Source: Nitrospirales bacterium (GTDB lineage Bacteria; Nitrospirota; Nitrospiria; Nitrospirales; UBA2166). Taken from it: a stretch of DNA of 6,735 nucleotides. Every line of letters begins with the position of its first letter. Within the stretch, counting starts at the first letter, position 1. Of this stretch, positions 1 to 6,655 are shown one piece after another. The position numbers and the translations under genes were made by a program. Location of the stretch: the NCBI GenBank assembly GCA_029261375.1, contig JAJDBL010000307.1, positions 1 through 6,735 of the forward strand. The letters are read 5' to 3'. The notes beneath the pieces were generated by a model that worked only from the letters and a program-made list of their open reading frames with translations, had not been told where the DNA came from and made no database searches.

Positions 1-19
1 CATCGACGTGGTGGTGTTA

Positions 20-46
20 TTGGTTTCGCGCCGGCCAGGCTACAAT
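20..46 (+). promoter_or_regulatory. Possible sigma-70-type promoter for the DUF3179 gene
   Basis: TACAAT at 41-46 matches five of six bases of the -10 consensus. TTGGTT at 20-25 is a partial -35 match, but the spacer of 15 bp is shorter than the preferred 17. If this promoter is real, transcription would begin near 53, which would exclude the GTG at 49 as a start and favour the in-frame ATG at 76. This is inferred from motif matching only, close to the window edge. Confidence 0.3.
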
Positions 47-48
47 AC

Positions 49-1260
49 GTGCCTGTATGGTGTGTCATCATCACTATGCTTATTTTAGCCATCTTTATTA
101 CTGTTGCTACTGCAACTGACGAAGGCAACAATGCCATCCCCATGCGTGAGGCCACCATACAGCTCGTAGCCAGCGGCGCGAAACCCATGTTTACAGAAGA
201 CGATCGCTCTGGCCGCCTCAAACGGATGACTTCAGACTGGAAGACCGATTGGACACGCCACACGATTCCCTACGGAGAGATTTTGTCGGGCGGACCACCG
301 CGCGATGGCATCCGCTCGATCGACAAACCTACGTTCATCTCTCTGGATATGGCAACGCAGTACTTCGACAACACTGAGCCTGTCGTCGTCTTGGACATCA
401 ACGGTGATGCCCGTGCGTATCCGATTCAGATTCTCACCTGGCATGAGATCGTGAACGACACGGTTGGAGGCGTCCCGGTCATCGTGACGTTTTGCCCCTT
501 GTGTAATTCTGCCATTGCGTTCGACCGCCGCTTTGATGGTCAAACCCATGAATTTGGGACTTCCGGCCTGCTACGCTATTCGGATCTGATCATGTACGAC
601 CGGACGACGGAAAGTCTGTGGCAGCAATTTACTGGCGAAGGCGTCGTTGGACAGAAAGCTGGCGCGCACCTTACGTTCCTCCCCGCCAGCCTTGTGAGTT
701 TCGCTGAATTTCGCGAGGCGTATCCTAAGGGCCAGGTTCTCTCACGTGACACTGGCATGTCACGCGCCTACGGCAATAATCCTTACAAGGGCTATGATGC
801 CCTCGGCAACAAGCCGTTTATGTTCCGTGGCAATCTCGATGATCGTCTGCCTGCCATGGCCCGTGTGGTGAGCGTTTCGCTGGATGATATTGATGTTGCG
901 TATCCCGTCAGCTTTCTCGCGGAGCACGGCGTCATCCATGATTCGCAATCAGGACGTTCATTGGTCGTACTTCATACGGCAGGAACCAATAGCGCGCTTG
1001 GAGCTTCTAGGATTGCTGAGGCGAGAGATGTCGGAGCGACGGGTGTGTTTGATGCGAAGCTAGGAGCGCAAACACTTACGTTTCAACGTGAACGCAATAC
1101 GATCACTGACAGAGACACAAAGAGTACGTGGAATATTCTCGGACATGCCGTCGCCGGTCCGTTAAAAGGCCAGAAACTCACTCCGATTGTTCACGGTGAT
1201 CATTTCTGGTTTTCTTGGGCCGCGTTCAGGCCAAACACCATTCTGTATCAAGACAAATAG
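49..1260 (+). CDS. DUF3179 domain-containing protein, probably exported or membrane-anchored
   Basis: This 403-residue protein belongs to the DUF3179 family, whose biochemical function is not established. Residues 1-23 are strongly hydrophobic (CVIITMLILAIFITVATA) and end in an AxA-like site, consistent with a signal peptide or N-terminal anchor and an extracytoplasmic location. The family hallmarks lie at about 110-250. They are VVVLDINGDARAYPIQILTW, then TWHEIVND, then TFCPLCNSAIAFDR with Cys149 and Cys152, then GLLRYSDLIMYDRTTESLWQ. The C-terminal block STWNILGHAVAGPLKGQKL...HFWFSWAAFRPNT is also typical of the family. The CPLC pair invites a metal or redox role, but nothing here proves one. 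Start choice is open: GTG at 49 or ATG at 76, neither with a good Shine-Dalgarno sequence. The frame stays open to base 1 without another start codon, so the gene could begin outside the window. It ends in TAG and stands alone on this strand, 127 bp before the next gene. Confidence 0.9.
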   Translation: MPVWCVIITMLILAIFITVATATDEGNNAIPMREATIQLVASGAKPMFTEDDRSGRLKRMTSDWKTDWTRHTIPYGEILSGGPPRDGIRSIDKPTFISLDMATQYFDNTEPVVVLDINGDARAYPIQILTWHEIVNDTVGGVPVIVTFCPLCNSAIAFDRRFDGQTHEFGTSGLLRYSDLIMYDRTTESLWQQFTGEGVVGQKAGAHLTFLPASLVSFAEFREAYPKGQVLSRDTGMSRAYGNNPYKGYDALGNKPFMFRGNLDDRLPAMARVVSVSLDDIDVAYPVSFLAEHGVIHDSQSGRSLVVLHTAGTNSALGASRIAEARDVGATGVFDAKLGAQTLTFQRERNTITDRDTKSTWNILGHAVAGPLKGQKLTPIVHGDHFWFSWAAFRPNTILYQDK

Positions 1261-1326
1261 ACTATCCCTCCCCTGCCGCACTTGTTTCACGCTACTATTC
1301 TGTTTCAAGACGTCAACGAATGAGGA

Positions 1327-1366
1327 AATCCCCCTAGCCCCCTCTTCCAAAGTGGGGACCTGAGTC
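1327..1366. repeat. Degenerate C-run/G-run palindromic element
   Basis: Two CCCCC blocks separated by TAG (1330-1342) lead into an inverted repeat. CCCCTCTT at 1339-1346 pairs with AAGTGGGG at 1350-1357 around a CCA loop, with a single T-T mismatch. The layout (AAT, C-run, TAG, C-run, short pyrimidine stretch, then AAAG and a G-run) resembles interspersed palindromes with C6/G6 arms that I recall from many environmental bacterial genomes. No T-run follows the hairpin, so it is not a classical intrinsic terminator. It sits 31 bp upstream of the next gene and could affect its mRNA leader. Only one copy is visible, so calling it a dispersed repeat is inference. Confidence 0.45.
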
Positions 1367-1372
1367 GGAAAT

Positions 1373-1380
1373 GAGAGGAA
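1373..1380 (+). promoter_or_regulatory. Ribosome binding site of the 120-residue hypothetical gene
   Basis: GAGAGGAA carries an AGGA core with 8 bp to the ATG at 1388. This is the best Shine-Dalgarno sequence on the plus strand of the window. It is the main reason to accept the small downstream reading frame as a real gene and to fix its start. Confidence 0.6.
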
Positions 1381-1387
1381 TTCTCAA

Positions 1388-1750
1388 ATGAAATCCACTG
1401 ATTCACCCTATATTCAGGTAACACAAGCTTTCCTTCGATTCTACGTGCTTTCTAGCCGCTATCTTGATCACCGACTTGGGACGATGCCAGCGGACTTTCT
1501 CTCCCACGAGGAAGTCCATTCCCATCTAGAGGAGAGTCGTGATGCACTCCTTCAGTTGGTCGCAATTAATCGGATTGTGCCCGGAAAAGTCGAGAAAGAA
1601 TTTGAAGAGATTGCGCGTTTGGGACGTGCGGTCCCTGCTGCAACCGACCAGGAGGCTGTCGAGAGCGCGGCAATTGCGGAGCTTCAGAGCAAGCTCAAAC
1701 AGAAGATGGCAGCACTCAGCGATTTGCTTGCGGTGCTTCGCCTGGTATAA
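1388..1750 (+). CDS. Small helical protein of unknown function (120 aa)
   Basis: I do not recognise this protein. It starts with ATG behind a good ribosome binding site and ends in TAA. It has no signal peptide, no membrane segment and no cysteine, so it is probably cytoplasmic. The composition suggests an almost fully alpha-helical fold in three parts. Residues 8-28 form an aromatic-rich helix (FLRFYVLSSRYLDHRL). Residues 39-78 are charged and amphipathic, with EEVHSHLEESRDALLQL. Residues 86-119 have Ala/Glu/Lys/Leu heptad-like spacing (AAIAELQSKLKQKMAAL) that could form a short coiled coil. No catalytic or nucleic-acid-binding motif is evident. Its neighbours are a DUF3179 gene on the same strand and a convergent SMR pump gene, and neither suggests a role. 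Codon use resembles that of adjacent genes. A chance ORF is unlikely given its RBS and clean length. Confidence 0.7.
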   Translation: MKSTDSPYIQVTQAFLRFYVLSSRYLDHRLGTMPADFLSHEEVHSHLEESRDALLQLVAINRIVPGKVEKEFEEIARLGRAVPAATDQEAVESAAIAELQSKLKQKMAALSDLLAVLRLV

Positions 1751-1835
1751 CTGCTTTGTCTAGCTAGAATTGTGGTCGCGAAACTGTATCATTTCGAGCA
1801 TTGCGAGACATCAAGATTTTCAGGTGAAACACCGA

Positions 1836-2168
1836 TTACACATGACCAATGGTCTTGGAAAAGAGATGCATAATCGCTACGCCTGCAACGATCAATGACA
1901 TGCCAATGACGGCAGGAAGATCTGGGATCTGCTTGAACATCACCGCGCCAGCAATCGCAATGAGCACAATTCCCACCCCAGACCACACGGCATAGGCAAT
2001 GCCAACGGGAATGGTTTTAAGCACGACACTCAGGCAGTAAAACGCCACCCCGTACCCCGCCACAACGACCATACTTGGCCCAAGTCGGGTGAATTCTTCG
2101 GTCGCCTTTAACGCCGTTGTCCCTATCACTTCAGCAAGAATTGCAACGAATAAATAGACGTATGCCAT
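1836..2168 (-). CDS. emrE: Small multidrug resistance (SMR) efflux pump, EmrE/QacE-like
   Basis: The 110-residue length and four hydrophobic helices (about 4-22, 33-50, 57-80 and 85-105) are those of the SMR family. Its members work as antiparallel inner-membrane dimers exchanging protons for lipophilic or quaternary ammonium cations. The essential membrane-embedded glutamate is Glu13 in AILAEVIGTTALK. The substrate-pocket aromatics have counterparts at Tyr3, Tyr39, Tyr59 and Trp62. The signature GIAYAVWSGVGIV (56-68) carries WSGVG, as in the EmrE/QacE (Qac) branch, whereas guanidinium exporters (Gdx/SugE) usually carry WTGIG. The stretch PSMVVVAGYGVAFY looks closer to QacE than to E. coli EmrE, so the symbol marks the family and not strict orthology. 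It has an ATG start with GAGGAAGAG just upstream. It lies 97 bp after the isomerase gene on the same strand and converges with the small hypothetical gene. Confidence 0.93.
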   Translation of the reverse strand: MAYVYLFVAILAEVIGTTALKATEEFTRLGPSMVVVAGYGVAFYCLSVVLKTIPVGIAYAVWSGVGIVLIAIAGAVMFKQIPDLPAVIGMSLIVAGVAIMHLFSKTIGHV

Positions 2169-2170
2169 GA

Positions 2171-2179
2171 CTCTTCCTC
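2171..2179 (-). promoter_or_regulatory. Ribosome binding site of the SMR pump gene
   Basis: Read on the minus strand, GAGGAAGAG precedes the ATG at 2168, with 7 bases between the GAGG core and the start codon. It is a strong Shine-Dalgarno sequence, in contrast to the weak ones before mfd and the isomerase gene. This suggests independent and efficient translation of the pump. Confidence 0.6.
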
Positions 2180-2237
2180 GTGCCTGTTGTAGGTTGGCTC
2201 AGAAATGCTTATCACGATGACGCGCGGTTTTAGAAAC

Positions 2238-2278
2238 GAGAATTAGTGGAGAATTTGCTATTCGGCTACAAGAGAATT
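2238..2278 (-). repeat. Three direct copies of AATTCTC upstream of the SMR gene
   Basis: On the minus strand AATTCTC occurs at 2278-2272, 2255-2249 and 2244-2238. The last two are separated by CACT, so they repeat every 11 bp, about one helical turn. The first lies 23 bp further upstream, inside the last codons of the isomerase gene. Seven-base direct repeats with 4-bp spacers are the geometry bound by OmpR/PhoB-type response regulators. The block lies about 70-110 bp before the pump start, a suitable place for an operator. The regulatory role is inference, and an AT-rich 7-mer can recur by chance. Confidence 0.35.
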
Positions 2279-3240
2279 TCAATAAAGGCCGTATCTTGCA
2301 GATCTCTAAGCCACTCTTTATAGACATCCTGCGACTGGGCTCGGAGCAATTTGCTTTCAATAGCTCCCCTTGCTTCTTCGAATGTCCGTAGGCCCTGAGG
2401 TGTTTTCTCGTCGACACGAATGATGTGGAGACCAACGGGCGACTCGATGATTTGGCCGGTTTCTCCTTGGCTCAGCTGATCAACCATCGCCTCGATGCTC
2501 GGCAGGAGGCTGCCACGCTTTAGGACCCCCAAACTGCCTCCATTCTTGGCTTCTCCCCCATCTGAGAAGTCCTTGGCAAGTTCGTCAAAGGGCCGCCCGC
2601 TTTCGATCTCTTTCAGCACATGGTCCGCGCGCAACTGAGCCTTTTCACGACCGCCGGACGCTTCGATGCCTAGCATGATTTGGCTAATTTTGACCTGGGC
2701 TGGTTGCATGAATTCGTCTTGATGCGAGTCGTAATATTCCTTGAGCTTCGACTCAGGCACTAAGAGCGTGCTTCGTATTTTCTGTTGATAGAGACGCGTG
2801 AGTATGAGTTCCTTTCGCGCTGCTTTCCGTTCCTTCGGCGTTGGCACCGCGTCGGAGACGGTGCCATTTCGTACTCGCTTCTCTTGTACCGTGTTGTCGA
2901 TTTCACGATCGCTCACCGACAACCGTAAGTCCGCAGCCTGTTGAAGCTGCAATTTTTGCTCGATCATGGACACCAGCAACTTATAGTGTAGCTGGCGTGT
3001 CTGTTTCTCCAGCTCTTCGCCTTTGAATTGCTCCTGAAGTTGGGCAAGATACTGCGCGCTCTCCTCGTGAAGCTCAGACAGGGTGATGACATCATCATTG
3101 ACGATGGCGGCAATACGGTCCTTCGTATCGACGGACTCCTGTGCCCCAGTCATCTCGAGTGGAACAAGAAGAAGGAATAACGCGACCCAGATCGCCAACA
3201 TGCGCAGCCTAGTGGGTATCAACAGGTGTGGTAGACGCAA
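2266..3240 (-). CDS. Periplasmic parvulin peptidyl-prolyl isomerase, SurA/PpiC type
   Basis: This protein is a predicted exported chaperone with proline cis-trans isomerase activity, likely assisting the folding of secreted and outer-membrane proteins. Residues 14-33 form a hydrophobic signal core ending near TGAQ. A SurA-type N-terminal chaperone segment follows, starting at RIAAIVNDDVITLSEL (42-57) and running to about 175. A single parvulin (rotamase) domain spans about 183-277. It shows KISQIML, the GGSLG turn (234-238), the LPSIEAMVDQLSQGETG segment and the terminal strand SPVGLHIIRVDEK. E. coli SurA is longer (about 430 residues) with two parvulin domains, so this is a SurA-like single-domain form rather than a strict orthologue. 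The start is uncertain. TTG at 3240 overlaps mfd by 32 bp, TTG at 3222 is another option, and ATG at 3201 lies 7 bp after the mfd stop. The upstream starts retain Arg11 and Arg13, which a signal peptide n-region normally needs. Confidence 0.9.
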   Translation of the reverse strand: MRLPHLLIPTRLRMLAIWVALFLLLVPLEMTGAQESVDTKDRIAAIVNDDVITLSELHEESAQYLAQLQEQFKGEELEKQTRQLHYKLLVSMIEQKLQLQQAADLRLSVSDREIDNTVQEKRVRNGTVSDAVPTPKERKAARKELILTRLYQQKIRSTLLVPESKLKEYYDSHQDEFMQPAQVKISQIMLGIEASGGREKAQLRADHVLKEIESGRPFDELAKDFSDGGEAKNGGSLGVLKRGSLLPSIEAMVDQLSQGETGQIIESPVGLHIIRVDEKTPQGLRTFEEARGAIESKLLRAQSQDVYKEWLRDLQDTAFIEILL

Positions 3241-6200
3241 CGGAGGGTGAGGGTCCTAACAGTATCGTGAGGCTGGTCCGCACGTCTTGAAACATCGTGT
3301 CCCAGGTCTGAAGCTGACCAAAAATTTCAATGGCTTGGGGAGTTGGAAACCGCACGGAACTCCCATAGCGGTCGAGCAAGAGAGGGATCCCTTCAGGAGC
3401 CGGAGCCGCGCCTACACAAAACGTGTACGTGATGCCTCGTTTTGTCACTTCGAGGCGCTCTAGCCGCAATGTTTTCGCTAACAGCTTGATCTCCATCACT
3501 TGAAACAGCGACTCAAGTGGGTCCGGGATCGCGCCATATCGATCTAGCATTTCTCCGTGAAGCAGAGCGAGATCGCCCACCTGTGTACTTGATGAGAGGC
3601 GCTTATAGAGCGCGAGCCGTTGGGAGACATCGGAAACATACTCGTCAGGAATGAATGCAGAAACCGGGAGTTTCATCTGAGTCTCGACGGGTTCGTTGAA
3701 TACTTCACCTCGCCGCTGACGTACGGCTTGTTCGAGCATTTGAACGTAGAGCTCAAACCCTACCGCTTCAATCTGCCCAGATTGCTGCTTACCGAGCAAG
3801 TTCCCCGCGCCACGAATCTCAAGGTCTCGTGCAGCAATACGAAACCCTGAGCCCATTTCGCAAAACTCCTCGATGGCTTCAAGGCGTCGTTTGGCATCAT
3901 CCGAAATAATTTCTTCGTTGGGCACAAGCATGTACGCGTAGGCTTGTTCTCCACTGCGACCCACCCGTCCGCGTAATTGATACAGTTGGGCTAGGCCGAA
4001 CTGGTCAGCCCGGTTGACAATGATGGTATTCGCGTTAGGAATATCGAGACCGGATTGGATAATCGCTGACGCGACCAGCACCGTCACTTCCTTTTGAAGA
4101 AACTTGAGCATTACGGACTCAAGATTGCGTGTATCCATCTGACCATGCGCAATCCCGATGGTGGCTTCAGGAACCAGTTCCCGCAACCAGATCCCAACTT
4201 GGTCAATGGTCATCACTCGATTGTGCACAAAGTAGACTTGTCCTCCGCGATTCAGCTCCCATTGAATCGCTTCGCGCACCACGCGATCGCTCAGACGGAT
4301 GACTTGCGTCTTAATCGCTCGGCGGCCAGCGGGAGGTGTATCAATGACCGAGAGATCTCGTAGCGATGACATTGATAGCTGAAGTGTTCGAGGAATGGGT
4401 GTCGCGGTGAGGGTGAGGACATCTACCGAGTGTCGCAGCTGTTTCAGCCGCTCTTTGTGACGAACTCCAAACCACTGTTCTTCGTCAATAATGGCGAGCC
4501 CCAGGTCTCGAAATTCGACATCCTTCTGTAGGAGCCGGTGTGTGCCGATCAGAATATCAATCGTGCCAGCCTTCACGTCTTTGATTGTGGCTTTCATTTC
4601 GGCTGGGGATTGAAATCGACTGACCACGCCGACCCGCACAGGAAAGGGGGAAAATCGGCTGGTAAAATTTGTGAAATGTTGGTTGGCTAAGAGGGTCGTT
4701 GGCACGAGCACCGCGACTTGACGATTGTCGAGAACGGCTTTGAACGCCGCGCGCATGGCGACCTCAGTTTTTCCATACCCTACATCTCCACACACCAAGC
4801 GATCCATTGGACGGCTTGATTCCATGCTTCTTTTCACGTCTTCAATCGCTCGGAGTTGGTCTGGGGTAGGTTCGTACTCAAACGCCGCATCGAACTCGTG
4901 GGTCAGCACAGAGTCCGGGGCATAGCCAAACCCATCTACAAGCTCACGTCGCGAATAGAGCTCAAGGAGTTCTTCTGCCATATCTTCAATAGTTTTTTTG
5001 ACACGAGCCTTGGTTTGACTCCATCGTGTTCCGCGAAGACTATCAAGCCTAGGCGAATGCCCCTCCTGGGCTTGATATTTCTGAACTTGATTCATGCGAT
5101 CGAGTGGGACGTACACAATGTCTTTCCCCGCATACTCGACCATGAAGAACTCTTGCTCAGTGTTATTGATGGTCAGTCTGCGCAATCCTGCATAGCGACC
5201 GATACCGTGTTCGACATAGACGATGGGATCTCCGAGTTGGATGTCCTCGACTGACGGAAGAAAGTGAGACGCTTTCGATTGCCGCTGTGGGCGATGGTGC
5301 ATCGCCTTGGCAAAGAGGTCATCTTCTCGAATGAGGGCAAAGGCATCATCAAGCAAAAACCCACTCGAGACTGTTCCATGGGCAAGATAGAGCGGTTGGC
5401 CTGCGGACAGCATGCTCATCTCCCGCTGTGTCCGTGCGTCCCAAGACTCAGCGGGAAGATCATACTCTCCAAAGAGGGTCCTCAGGCGATCAGCTTGGCC
5501 CGTACTGCCCGCGATAATCACGACAGGTCCCTTGGATCGGAGGTCCTCCAAAATTTTGACGACCTTGGCAAATGGGGTCCCCTGTACTCCTAATCCGACG
5601 CTTTCGGGGACTCGGCAGGCCATATGAATTGTGGCGCTCGACCCGTCGGTAGTATGAGGGATCGTTTCTGTCACGAGGACCTGGCATCCGTCTATTGGAT
5701 TGCTGATACTTTCCCATGAGAGGTACCAGGCCGCGGGTGATGAGGCATCCTTACTCCACGCGTCTTGGGCTGATGCCATCAGCTCACAGGCTGTTTGGCG
5801 CAGTTCTACGGGTTCGTCTAGTACCAGAAGTGGTGGGACAAGGCAGAAGTCAGTTAAAGCATTCATTTCCGAGTAATGGTCAGGGGCACACCAATCTTCG
5901 CCAACCGGGAGAGGCTCCTCAGGAAGGTTCACAAGAACAAGCTCGCGCGCGGGAAGAACGATCACTTCTTCCAGTGGGTGCGCCGACACTTGAGATTCAG
6001 GATCGAAACTCCGGATCGACTCGAGCGTATCACCAAGAAACTCGACCCTGACCGGCTCGTCATGCGCGGTCGAGAACACATCAAGAATCCCACCTCGAAT
6101 ACTTAGTTCTCCTGGATCTTGAACGATCGAGACGTGCCGATATCCCAACTTGAGACAGTGCTCAACGAGTGCCTCTCGCTCGACGAAATCTCCAGGTTTC

Positions 6201-6655
6201 ATGCAGAGGCATCCGTCAGAAAAGACCTGTCGTGGAAGGGTTCTACGTAGGACACTCGCGACACTCGCGACCACGATCCCTGAACGACACTGGCCAAGCT
6301 GGTAGAGCGTCCTCATACGAAATGCCACCTGATCAACTGCGGGGATCGCTGGTTGATAGGGGGACAAGTCCCAATCTGGAAACCGATGAATCCCTAAGGC
6401 CGGGAGGTTTAAGAAGGATTGGAAGAACGCAAGGTCCCCAAATATGGCATCGGCGTCAGAGTCAGACTTCGCCACGATACACATCACGCGTGATATCCGG
6501 TGGGCAGCGCGCAACAGGAGTAATGATTTGGCAGAATTGGTGTATCCCGTCAGCGTGGGAACGTGAGCGTTTTCACGGAGGGCATCATCCAACTCCAGGA
6601 GCAAGCCCTCCAGAGCCGATGCAGGGAGTACTACTTCTGTAGCAAGGCTACTCAA
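3209..6655 (-). CDS. mfd: Transcription-repair coupling factor Mfd
   Basis: Mfd is a DNA translocase that removes RNA polymerase stalled at DNA lesions and recruits UvrA for nucleotide excision repair. At 1148 residues it is full length. The UvrB-like N-terminal module (about 1-330) includes [11 protein letters not shown] (92-102), [13 protein letters not shown] (182-194) and a degenerate Walker A, GYTNSAKS (37-44). The RNA polymerase-interacting domain starts near 472 with [14 protein letters not shown]. The translocase has Walker [10 protein letters not shown] (623-631, Lys629), motif II DEEQ (724-727), motif [11 protein letters not shown] (750-757) and motif [11 protein letters not shown] (893-901). 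The TRG region is [17 protein letters not shown] (935-951), and the C-terminal D7 domain starts near 995. Two substitutions stand out: Trp728 after DEEQ, where Arg is usual, and Gln867 in IIQSGLDIP, where Glu is usual. The TTG start is supported by an in-frame TAG two codons upstream and by sharing TTGA with the preceding gene's stop codon. The Shine-Dalgarno sequence is weak (GGAA), which suits coupled translation. Confidence 0.97.
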   Translation of the reverse strand: MSSLATEVVLPASALEGLLLELDDALRENAHVPTLTGYTNSAKSLLLLRAAHRISRVMCIVAKSDSDADAIFGDLAFFQSFLNLPALGIHRFPDWDLSPYQPAIPAVDQVAFRMRTLYQLGQCRSGIVVASVASVLRRTLPRQVFSDGCLCMKPGDFVEREALVEHCLKLGYRHVSIVQDPGELSIRGGILDVFSTAHDEPVRVEFLGDTLESIRSFDPESQVSAHPLEEVIVLPARELVLVNLPEEPLPVGEDWCAPDHYSEMNALTDFCLVPPLLVLDEPVELRQTACELMASAQDAWSKDASSPAAWYLSWESISNPIDGCQVLVTETIPHTTDGSSATIHMACRVPESVGLGVQGTPFAKVVKILEDLRSKGPVVIIAGSTGQADRLRTLFGEYDLPAESWDARTQREMSMLSAGQPLYLAHGTVSSGFLLDDAFALIREDDLFAKAMHHRPQRQSKASHFLPSVEDIQLGDPIVYVEHGIGRYAGLRRLTINNTEQEFFMVEYAGKDIVYVPLDRMNQVQKYQAQEGHSPRLDSLRGTRWSQTKARVKKTIEDMAEELLELYSRRELVDGFGYAPDSVLTHEFDAAFEYEPTPDQLRAIEDVKRSMESSRPMDRLVCGDVGYGKTEVAMRAAFKAVLDNRQVAVLVPTTLLANQHFTNFTSRFSPFPVRVGVVSRFQSPAEMKATIKDVKAGTIDILIGTHRLLQKDVEFRDLGLAIIDEEQWFGVRHKERLKQLRHSVDVLTLTATPIPRTLQLSMSSLRDLSVIDTPPAGRRAIKTQVIRLSDRVVREAIQWELNRGGQVYFVHNRVMTIDQVGIWLRELVPEATIGIAHGQMDTRNLESVMLKFLQKEVTVLVASAIIQSGLDIPNANTIIVNRADQFGLAQLYQLRGRVGRSGEQAYAYMLVPNEEIISDDAKRRLEAIEEFCEMGSGFRIAARDLEIRGAGNLLGKQQSGQIEAVGFELYVQMLEQAVRQRRGEVFNEPVETQMKLPVSAFIPDEYVSDVSQRLALYKRLSSSTQVGDLALLHGEMLDRYGAIPDPLESLFQVMEIKLLAKTLRLERLEVTKRGITYTFCVGAAPAPEGIPLLLDRYGSSVRFPTPQAIEIFGQLQTWDTMFQDVRTSLTILLGPSPSVASTTPVDTH

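Noticed and set aside
232..549. Minus-strand frame of 105 residues inside the DUF3179 gene
   Set aside because: It is a shadow of the well-conserved plus-strand DUF3179 coding sequence, with no family resemblance of its own.
1751..1835. Bidirectional terminator between the convergent small gene and SMR gene
   Set aside because: The best inverted repeat (CGAAA at 1779-1783 with TTTCG at 1792-1796) has only a 5-bp stem and no T-run on either strand.
2169..2265. Possible guanidine riboswitch ahead of the SMR gene
   Set aside because: The 97-bp gap shows no convincing structured aptamer, and the protein carries WSGVG of the Qac branch and not the guanidinium-exporter signature.
6251..6271. Tandem repeat of GACACTCGC (2.3 copies) within mfd
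   Set aside because: It encodes VASVASV at residues 129-135, where the local protein length agrees with other Mfd proteins, so it does not look like a recent duplication.
5716..6642. Several plus-strand reading frames of 76-157 residues antisense to mfd
   Set aside because: They lie opposite a fully conserved Mfd coding sequence, show Arg/Ser/Pro-rich shadow composition and match no recognisable motif.
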